Assembly (NCBI RefSeq): GCF_000732635.1
Contig: NZ_JPMD01000013.1
Location: 50,491 to 114,490 of the forward strand
Direction of reading: 5' to 3'
Source of the DNA: Clostridium sulfidigenes
GTDB lineage: Bacteria > Bacillota > Clostridia > Clostridiales > Clostridiaceae
Length of the DNA: 64,000 bases
A model generated the notes under the pieces. The model was not told the origin of the DNA and made no database searches. It saw only the letters and a program-made list of their open reading frames with translations. Shown here one piece after another: positions 1 to 8,918 of this stretch. How positions within the stretch are numbered: the stretch's first letter is position 1; each line of letters opens with the position of its first letter. Made by a program: the position numbers and the translations under genes.

Positions 1-571
1 CCATATATTCACTGTAACCCCATACACTTTCATATACCTGAGACTTTGAAAACACTTGGGAAGGATTAGATGTGAAAAAATCCAATATTTGAAATTCCTT
101 AGAAGTTAGTGGTATTTCCTTATTATTTAGTAAAGCTTTATATGCCTTAGAGTCTACTATTAAATCACCAAATTGCTTTACATCTGATAGTGTATCACTA
201 GAAAATGAAGTGTACCTTCTTATATGAGCTTTCACCCTTGCCACTAATTCCATTGGAGAAAAAGGTTTTGTCATATAGTCGTCTGCCCCTACTCCTAATG
301 TTAGTATCTTATCCATCTCTCCACTTTTAGCTGATAACATAAGTATTGGCATTTTCGATATCGTCCTTATTCTTTTACAAACTTCAACACCATCTAAAAG
401 TGGGAGCATAATATCTAAAATAATCAGCTTTATCATAGGATCATTAGCCAGTTCCACACCTTTTAACCCATCATTAGCTATCAATACCTGAAATCCATCT
501 ATCTCTAAGTAATCTTTTATTAAGTTTCCTAAATCATTATCATCTTCAATTACCAAGATTTTATCATGCAT
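1..571 (-). CDS. OmpR/PhoB-family response regulator (C-terminal end outside window)
   Basis: About 190 codons are visible, starting MHDKILVIEDDDN at an ATG preceded by a GGGGGTGAG ribosome binding site. The receiver domain shows the acidic pocket (EDDD), the phosphorylatable Asp in LIILDIMLP and the Lys of the MTKPF loop. The start of a winged-helix DNA-binding domain follows (SKEFQILDFF) and runs off the left edge. It lies 33 bp downstream of the ABC ATPase gene on the same strand, so permease, ATPase and regulator probably form one operon; a histidine kinase gene may follow beyond the window. The expected role is to control this transporter in response to an envelope signal, as in Bce/Vex-like modules. 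The signal is unknown. Confidence 0.93.
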   Translation of the reverse strand, partial: MHDKILVIEDDNDLGNLIKDYLEIDGFQVLIANDGLKGVELANDPMIKLIILDIMLPLLDGVEVCKRIRTISKMPILMLSAKSGEMDKILTLGVGADDYMTKPFSPMELVARVKAHIRRYTSFSSDTLSDVKQFGDLIVDSKAYKALLNNKEIPLTSKEFQILDFFTSNPSQVFSKSQVYESVWGYSEYM

Positions 572-604
572 TCTACTCACCCCCACTTCCATTATATCAT
601 TATT

Positions 605-1360
605 TTACCATCCCCCACTTTTTATAAATTCAAATATCTTTTTTTCTCTACTATCTGAATCTTTTTCATTATATCTTCCAAGAGACAAATCACCATCAAT
701 TCTTCCATCCTTCAAATAAATCAATCTACTTGCTCTGGAAGCTGCCTTTAAATCATGGGTTACCATTACTATGGATTGTCCCTCTTCATTTAATTCTGTA
801 AGAATATCTAAAACCCTAGCTCCCGTTGAAGAATTAAGTGCTCCTGTTGGCTCATCTCCAAAAATTATCTTAGGATTATTAATTAATGCTCTAGCAATTG
901 CAACCCTTTGCTGTTGTCCTCCCGATATTTCTGAAGGATATTTATTCTCAATATCTTTCAGATCTAATCTATTTAATAGTTCATCTGTTTTTTTGTTTAC
1001 GCCCTTCTTGTCTCTATTGTTTAGATAACCACAATAAGTTATATTTTCTCTTATAGTTAAATCATAAAGTAAGTTTATACTTTGAAAAACAAATGATATA
1101 TCTTTATTTCTAATACTTGTGGCTTCTTTTTCGCCTATATTGGTTATATCTCTTCCTAAAAGCTCAACTCTACCTGCACTTGGGTTATCCATAGTACTAA
1201 TAGAGTATAACAATGTAGATTTTCCAGAACCTGAACTGCCCATTATTACAGTAAAATCACTTTCATATATATCTAAGTTAATATTTTTTAATACATTGTT
1301 TGATGTTTTTCCTAAAATAAATGATTTACATAATCCACTTGCTTTAATAATACTTTCCAT
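605..1360 (-). CDS. ABC transporter ATP-binding protein, FtsE/MacB type
   Basis: This is a 251-residue nucleotide-binding subunit. Visible motifs are Walker A GSSGSGKST (about residues 41-49), Q-loop, the ABC signature SGGQQQRVAIARAL, Walker B IIFGDEPTGAL and the H-loop MVTHD. The DEPTGAL plus SGGQQQRVAIARAL combination is typical of ATPases that partner FtsX-like permeases in antimicrobial-peptide sensing, lipoprotein release or export (MacB/BceA/LolD clade). It starts 11 bp after the stop of the large permease gene and is followed by the response regulator. The substrate cannot be read from sequence. It closely resembles the ATPase at 40299-41057. Confidence 0.95.
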   Translation of the reverse strand: MESIIKASGLCKSFILGKTSNNVLKNINLDIYESDFTVIMGSSGSGKSTLLYSISTMDNPSAGRVELLGRDITNIGEKEATSIRNKDISFVFQSINLLYDLTIRENITYCGYLNNRDKKGVNKKTDELLNRLDLKDIENKYPSEISGGQQQRVAIARALINNPKIIFGDEPTGALNSSTGARVLDILTELNEEGQSIVMVTHDLKAASRASRLIYLKDGRIDGDLSLGRYNEKDSDSREKKIFEFIKSGGW

Positions 1361-1371
1361 CTCTTCTCCCC

Positions 1372-3705
1372 CTACTCTTCCATAAGCTCCACTGTAGATA
1401 TTTTTCTTATACTAAACATTGATATTATTGTTGCACCAAGAGTTAATATTTCAATAAAAACTATTGTGCTTATAACCTTACCATTTGAAATCATTAAACC
1501 ATCTATTCCCATCATTGCAAATTTAAATACACTTTTAGATATAGTAGCATTTAAAATAAATCCAACTAAAGATGAAATACCTGTAAGCAGCATAATTCTA
1601 TATAAAGTTCTCTTCAAAATATAAATATTTGAAAATCCTAGAGATTTTATAATAGCATTATTTCTTCTATTATCAGTATTGTTCATAATTATAAGATTTA
1701 CTATATTTAATATACTGAATAGTAATATTCCTAAAAGAATAATTGTAGTAACTGGTATAACTATCTCAATAACTGACTTACTTGCTGTTGCAATCAAACT
1801 TGGACATGTATCTATAGAACATACTTCATATTTTTGTTTATATTCTTCTTTAAACTCTTCATAATCATTTTTATCTTTTAAAGTAATATTGATGTTTAAG
1901 TTATTAAGGTTATTTCTAATTTCCTTAGGCACTATATCTAAAGTCATTCTCATATTGTAGTTATTTGACATCATGCCGATATATTTACCAGTGATGAGCA
2001 ATGATCTCTCTTCCCCTAATATTTTTATATCAATATAATCTCCAATATCTAAACTTGCATCTTTTAGAATTTGTTCTGACAATGCAATTTCATTTTTATT
2101 TTTAGGATTTCTTCCCTCTTTAATAGATACATTAAACCCATTGTTATTGTCATAGTTATCATATAAATAAGTAATAACTTGAGCATTTTTTATATTGTAT
2201 CTTGATACATCTAAATAAGCGACCTTTCCTACATCAAATGAGCACGCTCTTACGCCTAAGACTCTCGGGTCACTCTTAATTTCTTCTAAAGCCTTATCAT
2301 ATGACGCCTCTCCACTTGGAAAATCTAAGGTAACATCTCCCTGAAGTAATCCAAACATATTCCATGCATTATCTTTCATATTAATCATTGAGTAATTTAC
2401 ACTAACTAAAAATACTGAAAGATATATTACAAGGGATAAAACTGTTACTATAATTATATTTTGCTTTTTATATTTAAAAATATCATTTATAGCCATAGAC
2501 ATTGGTGATGAAGCGTCTCTAATAATTGCCTTCTTAAATTTCTCTTTAGATGAAGTAACTCCTATTCTAAATGCCTCAACAGGCTTTATTTTATTTATTC
2601 TTCTAAGTAAAAGATAAATATTAGATATTAAAACAAAACTCATTAATATTACTGTTAAAACTATAAAGCTAAAATTATTTATACCACCTTCATATATTCC
2701 AATATATTTAATAGATATCTTTACTAAATAATTTATAAACCAAATACTAAAGAAACTTCCAGCAGTTATTGCAATGACTCCTACTATTCCAAAGCTTTTT
2801 AAATATATATTACGTATCTGCTTTGAGGTAAATCCTAATGATTTATATACACCTATAGATTTATACTCCTTTAAAATGTTGTTCCATAGTACAAATCTTA
2901 TTATTACAATAGATACAATGAATATTAATATAGCTGTACTTAACCCTACTCCACTTGTAATTTGGCTTCCAGCATTTGCTGCAAATATAGTAATCCACTT
3001 ATCGTAAATAACTCCATCGATAGAACCACCTATATAAGAAATTAATTCTGATGTTGCATTGTTTCCTTCTTTAGATGAATCATAACCAATATATTGAGAT
3101 TTAATAAATTCATTAAAATCCCCATAGTCATTACTATTTACATATAAATTGTTATATCCCATTACAGAACTTGGAACTAATGAATCATTTACTAATGCTG
3201 AAATAGTTAGATATTTATATTCATCGCCATCTTTTATCTTTATCTTATCTCCTATTTTTAAATTCTTAGAATCAGCTAAAAGATTTGAGACCCAAATAGT
3301 ACCTTTACTTGGAGTCATTGCTTTTTCACCGTCTGTTACAACTACATCCCATGGATGAGATTTCATACCCTCATAAATTATTAAACTTGCCATTCCTAAA
3401 TCAAGATTTTCATCTTCTAAAAATACTTGTCTATCTACCGTTAACCCCTTTGTTTTTCTAACATCTATTTCATTAGTTTCCTTTTCCTTAATAAAATTTT
3501 CTACTTTTGAGATAACATCATCATTATATGTTTGCACTACAATATCCTTTATATTTTCTCCCCCATAATACTCATTAGTATATTTTGAAACTGTACTTGT
3601 AAAGCTCATAGATAGTGCAAATATAGATGAAGATACCATTAAAATAATTGCTATTAAAATTAATTGTAATTTTTTTTGTTTAATTTTCTTTTTCCACATC
3701 ATCAT
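1372..3705 (-). CDS. FtsX-like ABC transporter permease
   Basis: This 777-residue membrane protein has an N-terminal transmembrane helix (about residues 12-32), a large extracytoplasmic domain, three helices around 250-390, a second extracytoplasmic segment and three helices at about 640-765. That duplicated FtsX layout is found in MacB/BceB-like permeases. The conserved FtsX stretch near IYKSLGFTSKQIR is repeated later as NAIIKSLGFSN. It starts MMMWKKK after a GGAGGGATG ribosome binding site; the ATPase follows directly. The architecture fits a mechanotransmission transporter acting on a peptide or lipid in the envelope. The paralogue at 37942-40305 has the same layout but little close identity. 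Confidence 0.92.
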   Translation of the reverse strand: MMMWKKKIKQKKLQLILIAIILMVSSSIFALSMSFTSTVSKYTNEYYGGENIKDIVVQTYNDDVISKVENFIKEKETNEIDVRKTKGLTVDRQVFLEDENLDLGMASLIIYEGMKSHPWDVVVTDGEKAMTPSKGTIWVSNLLADSKNLKIGDKIKIKDGDEYKYLTISALVNDSLVPSSVMGYNNLYVNSNDYGDFNEFIKSQYIGYDSSKEGNNATSELISYIGGSIDGVIYDKWITIFAANAGSQITSGVGLSTAILIFIVSIVIIRFVLWNNILKEYKSIGVYKSLGFTSKQIRNIYLKSFGIVGVIAITAGSFFSIWFINYLVKISIKYIGIYEGGINNFSFIVLTVILMSFVLISNIYLLLRRINKIKPVEAFRIGVTSSKEKFKKAIIRDASSPMSMAINDIFKYKKQNIIIVTVLSLVIYLSVFLVSVNYSMINMKDNAWNMFGLLQGDVTLDFPSGEASYDKALEEIKSDPRVLGVRACSFDVGKVAYLDVSRYNIKNAQVITYLYDNYDNNNGFNVSIKEGRNPKNKNEIALSEQILKDASLDIGDYIDIKILGEERSLLITGKYIGMMSNNYNMRMTLDIVPKEIRNNLNNLNINITLKDKNDYEEFKEEYKQKYEVCSIDTCPSLIATASKSVIEIVIPVTTIILLGILLFSILNIVNLIIMNNTDNRRNNAIIKSLGFSNIYILKRTLYRIMLLTGISSLVGFILNATISKSVFKFAMMGIDGLMISNGKVISTIVFIEILTLGATIISMFSIRKISTVELMEE

Positions 3706-3754
3706 CCCTCCATACTTTTATATTGCTAATTAAATTTTAATATATTTATTTCAA

Positions 3755-3772
3755 ATTCTTAATGAATTCTTA
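3755..3772 (-). promoter_or_regulatory. Direct repeat, possible OmpR-type operator upstream of the FtsX/ABC operon
   Basis: On the minus strand TAAGAAT occurs twice, 11 bp apart start to start, about 50-65 bp upstream of the permease start codon. One helical turn between direct half-sites is the usual arrangement for OmpR/PhoB-family regulators, and this operon encodes such a regulator. An analogous but different set (TTAAGGA) precedes the second ABC system at 41122-41161. Binding is inferred. Confidence 0.4.
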
Positions 3773-3890
3773 CATTTTTCTAAATTGATTATTCACTAAG
3801 GAATTCTATCAGTAATTCCATCATTAATTTATATAACAACAAATCATTAGATTTTGATATAATAAGTTTATTATACTTAGGAGGTACAGC

Positions 3891-4361
3891 ATGAAATCAG
3901 CACAATATTATATAGAAAAATTAGACATGACACCCCATGTGGAAGGAGGATACTTCAAACAATCAGTATTATCAGAAGATTTCTTTAGAGAAGATAAAAA
4001 ATTATTTAGTAGCATATATTTCTTGCTTGAAACAGGAGAGGTGTCTCATTTTCACAGATTAACTTCTGATGAAATGTGGTATTACCACGATGGGCAACCT
4101 CTGACTATATATATGATCACACCAGAGGGTAAGCTTATAACTAAGCAATTAGGATTAGATGTAGAAAAAGGAGAGGTTCCACAAGTTTTAGTTCCTAAGG
4201 GGTATATATTTGGTTCTTCTATGAATAATGATGGATTTGCTTTAGTTGGATGTATGGTTGCCCCTGCCTTTACTTTTGATGATTTTGAATTATTTGAGAG
4301 AAGAGACCTTTTAAATATGTATCCAAATCTAGAAGATATAATAAAAAAGTTAACTAGATAA
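3891..4361 (+). CDS. Cupin superfamily protein, DUF985/Cupin_5 type
   Basis: This 156-residue protein has the features of the DUF985 cupins: an N-terminal YYIEKLDMTPHVEGGYF, the central SSIYFLLETGEVSHFHRL with DEMWYYHDG (cupin motif 1 with metal-ligand-like His and Glu) and GCMVAPAFTFDDFE near the C-terminus. It has a strong AGGAGG ribosome binding site six bases before the ATG. The family is a small beta-barrel with no settled function. It is a single gene on the plus strand, divergent from the ABC operon and followed by the hairpin of the decayed tmRNA-end copy. Confidence 0.9.
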   Translation: MKSAQYYIEKLDMTPHVEGGYFKQSVLSEDFFREDKKLFSSIYFLLETGEVSHFHRLTSDEMWYYHDGQPLTIYMITPEGKLITKQLGLDVEKGEVPQVLVPKGYIFGSSMNNDGFALVGCMVAPAFTFDDFELFERRDLLNMYPNLEDIIKKLTR

Positions 4362-4418
4362 ACCTTCTTCCTGATATTAGCTAAATATTTATTTAATATA
4401 TCATGGATAAAAAAATGG

Positions 4419-4476
4419 GGTTGTCGAACTAAAAAATTAGTGCGACAGCCACATTTTAATGGTGGAGATGAAATGT
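4419..4476 (-). repeat. Decayed tmRNA 3'-end copy with hairpin (copy 1)
   Basis: A hairpin (GGTTGTCG pairing with CGACAGCC) is followed by TAATGGTGGAGATGAAATG, which resembles the tmRNA 3' end plus terminator seen intact at 56461-56509. It is in the same orientation as ssrA. It is the most degraded member of the set and is accepted because of the combined order hairpin, spacer, TGGTGGAG. It also acts as a plausible terminator for the cupin gene. Confidence 0.4.
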
Positions 4477-4566
4477 AGTATTTATAATCCACCATATAAT
4501 CTTTTTATTTTATTCAATGCCCTTATTAATATTTTTAATCTATGTAGAATTGGCCATTCATTATGT

Positions 4567-5043
4567 CTATTTTTTATGCACATTTGCATTAATAATATTC
4601 TGGTACTTCCTTATATCTGATTTTATTTGTCGGTTTTCAAAAAAATAAACTTCTGTGCCTGACCAGATAAATACCCAACACACTATACTTAATATACCTG
4701 CGAAATAAGCATATCTGCTTGAAAGGCTCAAGCCTATCAAACCAATAATGATGCCAAATGCGTACAAAATAATAGCCTTCATATTATTTCTACCATAGAT
4801 ATATTCATTTTCTTCCACTCGGTTTGAAAAGGTATTTACTATAGCTGTCTTCAACAACTTATCATGATAATTATTTTCACCTTTAATAAATATATCAACT
4901 TCTCTTCTTTTGCAATTCAGTAGCTTTGATAAAATAAACTCTTCCAAATCAGAGCTTAGGTGTAAATCATCCGAGCTAAAATATGGTGCAAATGGAGTAT
5001 TTGTTTCATCCAAAAAGATATCTATCCTTAAATCATTGTTCAT
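4567..5043 (-). CDS. Hypothetical membrane protein with two transmembrane helices
   Basis: I do not recognise this protein. I start it at the ATG giving MNNDLRIDIF, because an AGAGGAG ribosome binding site lies 7 bases upstream; an alternative start 21 bases earlier would overlap that site. The first 90 residues are soluble and charged, then two adjacent hydrophobic helices (about KAIILYAFGIIIGLIGL and AYFAGILSIVCWVFIW) form a hairpin, and the C-terminus is short and basic. It stands alone between the decayed tmRNA-end copy and proA and is read on the same strand as proBA. Confidence 0.7.
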   Translation of the reverse strand: MNNDLRIDIFLDETNTPFAPYFSSDDLHLSSDLEEFILSKLLNCKRREVDIFIKGENNYHDKLLKTAIVNTFSNRVEENEYIYGRNNMKAIILYAFGIIIGLIGLSLSSRYAYFAGILSIVCWVFIWSGTEVYFFENRQIKSDIRKYQNIINANVHKK

Positions 5044-5248
5044 GTTATCACTCCTCTTACTCAAGGTAAGTAAATTGCTATTTGTATATCATAAATAAAT
5101 TTTTTAATAGTATAAAGTAAGCAATATATGGAATTGCTACCTTCTACACCTTTCCTATTCTAAATAACATATTTATATTATTTGAATCTATATATAAATA
5201 TATTCAGATTATCTTCCGAGTCCTTACTAAACAAAATAAACATGACAA

Positions 5249-5292
5249 AAGGAGTTACTCAAAATACCTTTAATCATTTTGAGTAACTCCTT
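5249..5292 (-). terminator. Terminator of the proBA operon
   Basis: A perfect 16-bp inverted repeat (AAGGAGTTACTCAAAA) with a 12-base loop lies just after the proA stop. The arm's own A/T ends supply short T-tracts in both directions, so it may work bidirectionally. Confidence 0.85.
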
Positions 5293-5297
5293 AGTTA

Positions 5298-6543
5298 TTA
5301 TCTTATTTGACCATTTCCAAATATTATATACTTATTAGTGGTAAGCTCTTTAAGTCCCATGGGACCTCTTGCATGTAGCTTTTGAGTGCTTATACCTATT
5401 TCTGCTCCAAATCCGAATTCCTCTCCATCAGTAAATCTAGTAGAAGCATTCACATAAACTGCTGCTGCATCTACTTGTTGATGAAATTTTTGAGCATTTT
5501 GATAATCATTTGTTACTATAGCTTCAGAGTGTCCTGAGCCATATTTATTTATATGAGTTATAGCTTCATCTATATCTTTTACTACCTTTATACAAATTAT
5601 ATAATCTAAATATTCTTTATAATAGTCTTCTTCATTTGCTAGTATTATGTCATTTACTATTTCTATAGATTTTTTGTCTCCTCTAACTTCTACTTTTCTT
5701 TGTCTTAATTCGTCAACTATTACTGGAATAAATTCTTTTGCTATATCTTCATGAACAAGTAATTTTTCCTCAGAGTTGCAAACTGCTGGTCTAGTAGTTT
5801 TTGCATTTATAACTATTTGTTTTGCCATTTCTAAGTCACTATTTTTATCAACATAAACATGGCAGTTCCCTGTTCCAGTTTCTATTACTGGTATTGTAGC
5901 ATTTTCTACTACTGATTTTATTAGTCCAGCGCCTCCTCTTGGTATTAACACATCTATATATTCATTTAACTTCATCATATTTTTAACAGTTTCTCTACTT
6001 GTATCTTCTATTAATTGAATACAATCTACTGGTAACTTAGTTTTTTCTAAGGCTTTTTTTTAATATCTGTACTATTTTTTTGTTAGAGTTTATAGCTTCA
6101 CTTCCACCTCTTAGTATTGTTGCATTACCTGATTTTAAACATAGCCCTACTGCATCACAAGTAACATTTGGTCTTGCCTCGTATATTATTCCTATTACTC
6201 CTAGAGGTACCCTTTTTTTCCCTATCTGTAGTCCATTTGGTCTAGTTATTATTGAACTTACTTCACCTACAGGGTCTTCTAGTCCTGCTACTTGTGTTAA
6301 ACCTCCACTCATCCCTTTGATTCTGTCTTCATTTAAAAGCAATCTATCTACTATTGCTTCTGATGTTCCCTTATTTTTTGCATTTTCTATATCAATTTTA
6401 TTTGCTGCTATTATTTCACTAGCATTCTCTAATAATGCTTTTGCCATTTCATTTAAAGCTTTATTTTTTTCATTTGTTGAAATATTTGATAATATGTACG
6501 CAGCTTCTTTTACTTTTTTCCCTTTTAAAATTAATTCTTCCAT
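5298..6543 (-). pseudogene. proA: Glutamate-5-semialdehyde dehydrogenase, frameshifted as read
   Basis: Gamma-glutamyl phosphate reductase, step two of proline synthesis. The N-terminal part (5'-proximal 168 codons, ending at 6037) covers the ALDH-like NADPH-binding half with IYEARPNVTCDAVGLC and RGGSEAINSN. The remainder, from about 6036 to 5298, contains [10 protein letters not shown], the catalytic Cys region [11 protein letters not shown] and [19 protein letters not shown]. The break is at an A8 run near 6054-6061: removing one A joins the two parts into one reading frame of the usual ~415 residues with no other defect. It follows proB by 26 bp. It may be a genuine mutation, a slippage-rescued gene or a base-calling error; the otherwise clean sequence favours the last two. 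Confidence 0.9.
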
Positions 6544-6569
6544 CTAAAATTACTCCCTTCATATTTTGA

Positions 6570-7382
6570 TTATCTTTCTTTTCTCAGAAATAAAGTTCCT
6601 ACATCGTCTCCATTTAATATATCAATAAGTTTACTTGGGTCTTTTCCATTTGCTAATATCATATTTGTACCATTATCAGTTACAAGCTTTGCTGCATGTA
6701 TTTTAGTTTCCATTCCACCTGTACCTAAATTACTTCCAGCACCTTCTGCAAAATTTAGTACTTCTTCCGTTATATATTTCACTTCTTTTATAAGATTTGC
6801 ATCCTTATTTGTTCTTGGATTAGAGTCATAGAAACCATCAATATCTGATAGTATTATTAAAAGATTTGCATCCACAATAGTAGAAACTATTGCTGCTAGA
6901 TTGTCATTATCTCCAAATCTAGATATATTTTCAATTTCATCTATAGATACACTATCATTTTCATTTACTATTGGAATTATTCCGCACTCTAGCAAAGTTT
7001 CAAAAGTATTTGCAACATTATTTCTACTTCTTTCACATTCTATAATGTCTCTTGTTAAAAGTATTTGACCTACTGAATAGCCATATTCTCCAAATAGTTT
7101 GCTATAAATATTCATAAGTGCTACTTGTCCCACAGATGCAGCTGCCTGCTTTTCTCTAATAGTTTTTGGCCTTTCCTTTAAGTTCATTTTACTTACTCCA
7201 ACACCTATAGATCCAGATGTTACAAGGATTATTTCTTTCCCACTATTTATTAAATCAGATATTGACATGGCTATTTTTTCAATTCTTCTTAAGTTTATGT
7301 TTCCATTGTCATAGGTTAAGGTTGAAGTACCAATTTTTATAATTATTCTTCTTGAATTTTTAATATTTTCACGATATTTCAT
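6570..7382 (-). CDS. proB: Glutamate 5-kinase, short form without PUA domain
   Basis: Catalyses ATP-dependent phosphorylation of glutamate, the first step of proline synthesis. The 270 residues form an amino-acid-kinase fold: IIIKIGTSTLT at the N-terminus, VTSGSIGVGV, the NENDSVS loop, FGDNDNLAAIV, LSDIDGFYDSNP and GTGGMETKIHAA. The C-terminal PUA domain present in longer ProB proteins is absent, as in several Firmicutes. It is the first gene of a two-gene proBA operon. No T-box or other leader is evident in the 250 bases upstream. Confidence 0.96.
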   Translation of the reverse strand: MKYRENIKNSRRIIIKIGTSTLTYDNGNINLRRIEKIAMSISDLINSGKEIILVTSGSIGVGVSKMNLKERPKTIREKQAAASVGQVALMNIYSKLFGEYGYSVGQILLTRDIIECERSRNNVANTFETLLECGIIPIVNENDSVSIDEIENISRFGDNDNLAAIVSTIVDANLLIILSDIDGFYDSNPRTNKDANLIKEVKYITEEVLNFAEGAGSNLGTGGMETKIHAAKLVTDNGTNMILANGKDPSKLIDILNGDDVGTLFLRKER

Positions 7383-7544
7383 TTTTATCTCCTCTTAAGT
7401 TTCCTTCATTAATTTTATCTTTTAATAAGCTTGTAATAATATTATCATAAAAATATAAGTTTATTAATACTACCTCACTCTACAATTTATTAGAAATAAC
7501 TTCCAATGCATAGCAAACCTAAGAATATATCCTGTACATGAAAT

Positions 7545-7596
7545 AACCCACCACAATACATTGCTGTATTGTCGTGGGTTTTATGGTGGAGGCGAG
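7545..7596 (-). repeat. tmRNA 3'-end copy with terminator hairpin (copy 2)
   Basis: A long hairpin (AACCCACCACAATACA with its near-complement) is followed by TTATGGTGGAGGCGAG. Read on the minus strand this is CTCGCCTCCACCAT followed by a stem that begins CCCACGAC after allowing for one mispaired base, i.e. the tmRNA 3' terminus plus its terminator. It has the same orientation as ssrA 49 kb away. It sits between proB and the next gene and probably terminates the latter's transcript (7641-8555). Confidence 0.65.
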
Positions 7597-7640
7597 ACAC
7601 CAACATTAAATTCAAAATTTATTTACATATTAATTTAAAA

Positions 7641-8555
7641 TTAATATAGATTTATTAGCCCAAAATCTTTGAAAATCCTGGCTCTTTTCACAGCTATGTA
7701 GCAAGTCCAAATTTTAGTAACATTTCTAGCTACTTCAATATCTACTCCCCAAGAAAAATTAGGTTGCCAAAAACCTTCTTCCTTCAATGTATTAATCCAA
7801 AAAGAAAAATTCTTTTCTATAAAAGCTTCAACTAACTTATACCATTGCGACTCAGGTGAAGTTACTAAATCTAAAGGTTGTGATACATATTCCATCCATT
7901 TAGTCTCATCTATACAAAGACAGTCTAATATTCTTCTTTCCATAGACCTTATAGTTACATCACTAATTAAGTTTGAATTTAGTTCTTTTAAAACTATAAA
8001 TAGTCTTTGTAAGCAATAACAATCATGGTCAGAACACTCTTCATTACTATTTAAAAACTCTATACATCTAGCTGCAATTTTATTACCTATCTCCTTTTGA
8101 ACAGCATTACCATACTTGATAAAAGCTGAGGCAACAACAGCACAAGGGTTAGGAGTAAATTTTGTATCTGGAGCATATATCCACCATGGTGCATGGGGAA
8201 AGTTTTCAACTTCCTTTGGAACCTTCTCCCAGAATGATGGCGTATCTTCAATGGTTTTTTCAAAATAATTTAATAAATTTCCAAACCAAGGCTCCTCACA
8301 ATTAAGGTCATAATCATATGCAATAAAAATGGCCTCAGTAGATGCTATACTTGTTGATGATGGTAATAGCATATCAGCTTCTAATCCCTTTCCAAAACCA
8401 CCATCCTCATTTTGATATTTTATTAGTTCTGATACTATATCCTCTTTACTACCCTTATTAAAAGTATAATTCCATTTTACTTTTTCAATATCTCTACCAT
8501 TACTAAATATATGCTCCTCTATATTTTTAAATTGGCTCATCTTTAACTTTTCCAT
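7641..8555 (-). CDS. Hypothetical protein with terpenoid-cyclase-like alpha/alpha-toroid repeats
   Basis: A roughly 304-residue soluble helical protein. I start it at ATG for MEKLKMSQF, where GAGGTG lies five bases upstream; a GTG four codons earlier lies inside that site. The segment LIKYQNEDGGFGKGLEADM resembles the QxxDGGFG repeats of prenyltransferase beta subunits and squalene/terpene cyclases, and conserved-looking Trp, Cys and Pro residues follow (HAPWWIYAP, NPCAVVASAF). No DxDD or DCTAE catalytic motif is seen, so an enzymatic cyclase role is not supported. It is a single gene, divergent from the peptidase gene at 8919. Confidence 0.75.
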   Translation of the reverse strand: MEKLKMSQFKNIEEHIFSNGRDIEKVKWNYTFNKGSKEDIVSELIKYQNEDGGFGKGLEADMLLPSSTSIASTEAIFIAYDYDLNCEEPWFGNLLNYFEKTIEDTPSFWEKVPKEVENFPHAPWWIYAPDTKFTPNPCAVVASAFIKYGNAVQKEIGNKIAARCIEFLNSNEECSDHDCYCLQRLFIVLKELNSNLISDVTIRSMERRILDCLCIDETKWMEYVSQPLDLVTSPESQWYKLVEAFIEKNFSFWINTLKEEGFWQPNFSWGVDIEVARNVTKIWTCYIAVKRARIFKDFGLINLY

Positions 8556-8673
8556 AGTACACCTCACAAACTTTATTTAATAGCTCTTTCATTCCACCAC
8601 TTCATAATAATTTATTTTTATTTTTGTTAATAATCGTACTAATATTATAACATTATTTCTAATATTTAGGATA

Positions 8674-8708
8674 AACTTTATCTATTAAAATCTTTAATAG
8701 ATAAAGTT
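8674..8708. promoter_or_regulatory. Perfect 16-bp inverted repeat in a divergent intergenic region
   Basis: AACTTTATCTATTAAA and its exact complement are separated by three bases. The element lies in a 360-bp gap between two divergent genes (starts at 8555 and 8919), so it cannot be a terminator for either. A protein operator or a cruciform-type regulatory site is possible. Nothing else is recognisable in this gap. Confidence 0.4.
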
Positions 8709-8918
8709 CATAAAAAGTGTTAGTGTGCTTAATTTATTACTAGAATTAAATGTAATTAAGTGTTAATATATTCATATAATTTACAAATAGCATATGTTGA
8801 ATTGTACTAACTACATTACAAATACTATTTAGTTATAAATGAAAGGAGTATAAAATTTTATCTATTTTAAGATTAAACAAAGGTTATACTTACTAATAAT
8901 TTTGGGGAGGGATTAATT

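Noticed and set aside
4082..4495. A 137-codon frame antisense to the cupin gene
   Set aside because: It is the reverse of a well-supported cupin coding sequence and has no family resemblance.
6080..6547. A 155-codon plus-strand frame antisense to proA
   Set aside because: It mirrors proA codons and shows the low-complexity hydrophobic pattern of a shadow frame.
7383..7560. Possible T-box or other amino-acid leader upstream of proB
   Set aside because: I found no T-box sequence, specifier stem or antiterminator; the only hairpin belongs to the tmRNA-end copy.
7641..8555. Functional terpene or squalene cyclase
   Set aside because: Only the QNEDGGFG-type repeat is seen; the catalytic DxDD/DCTAE motifs and usual length are absent.
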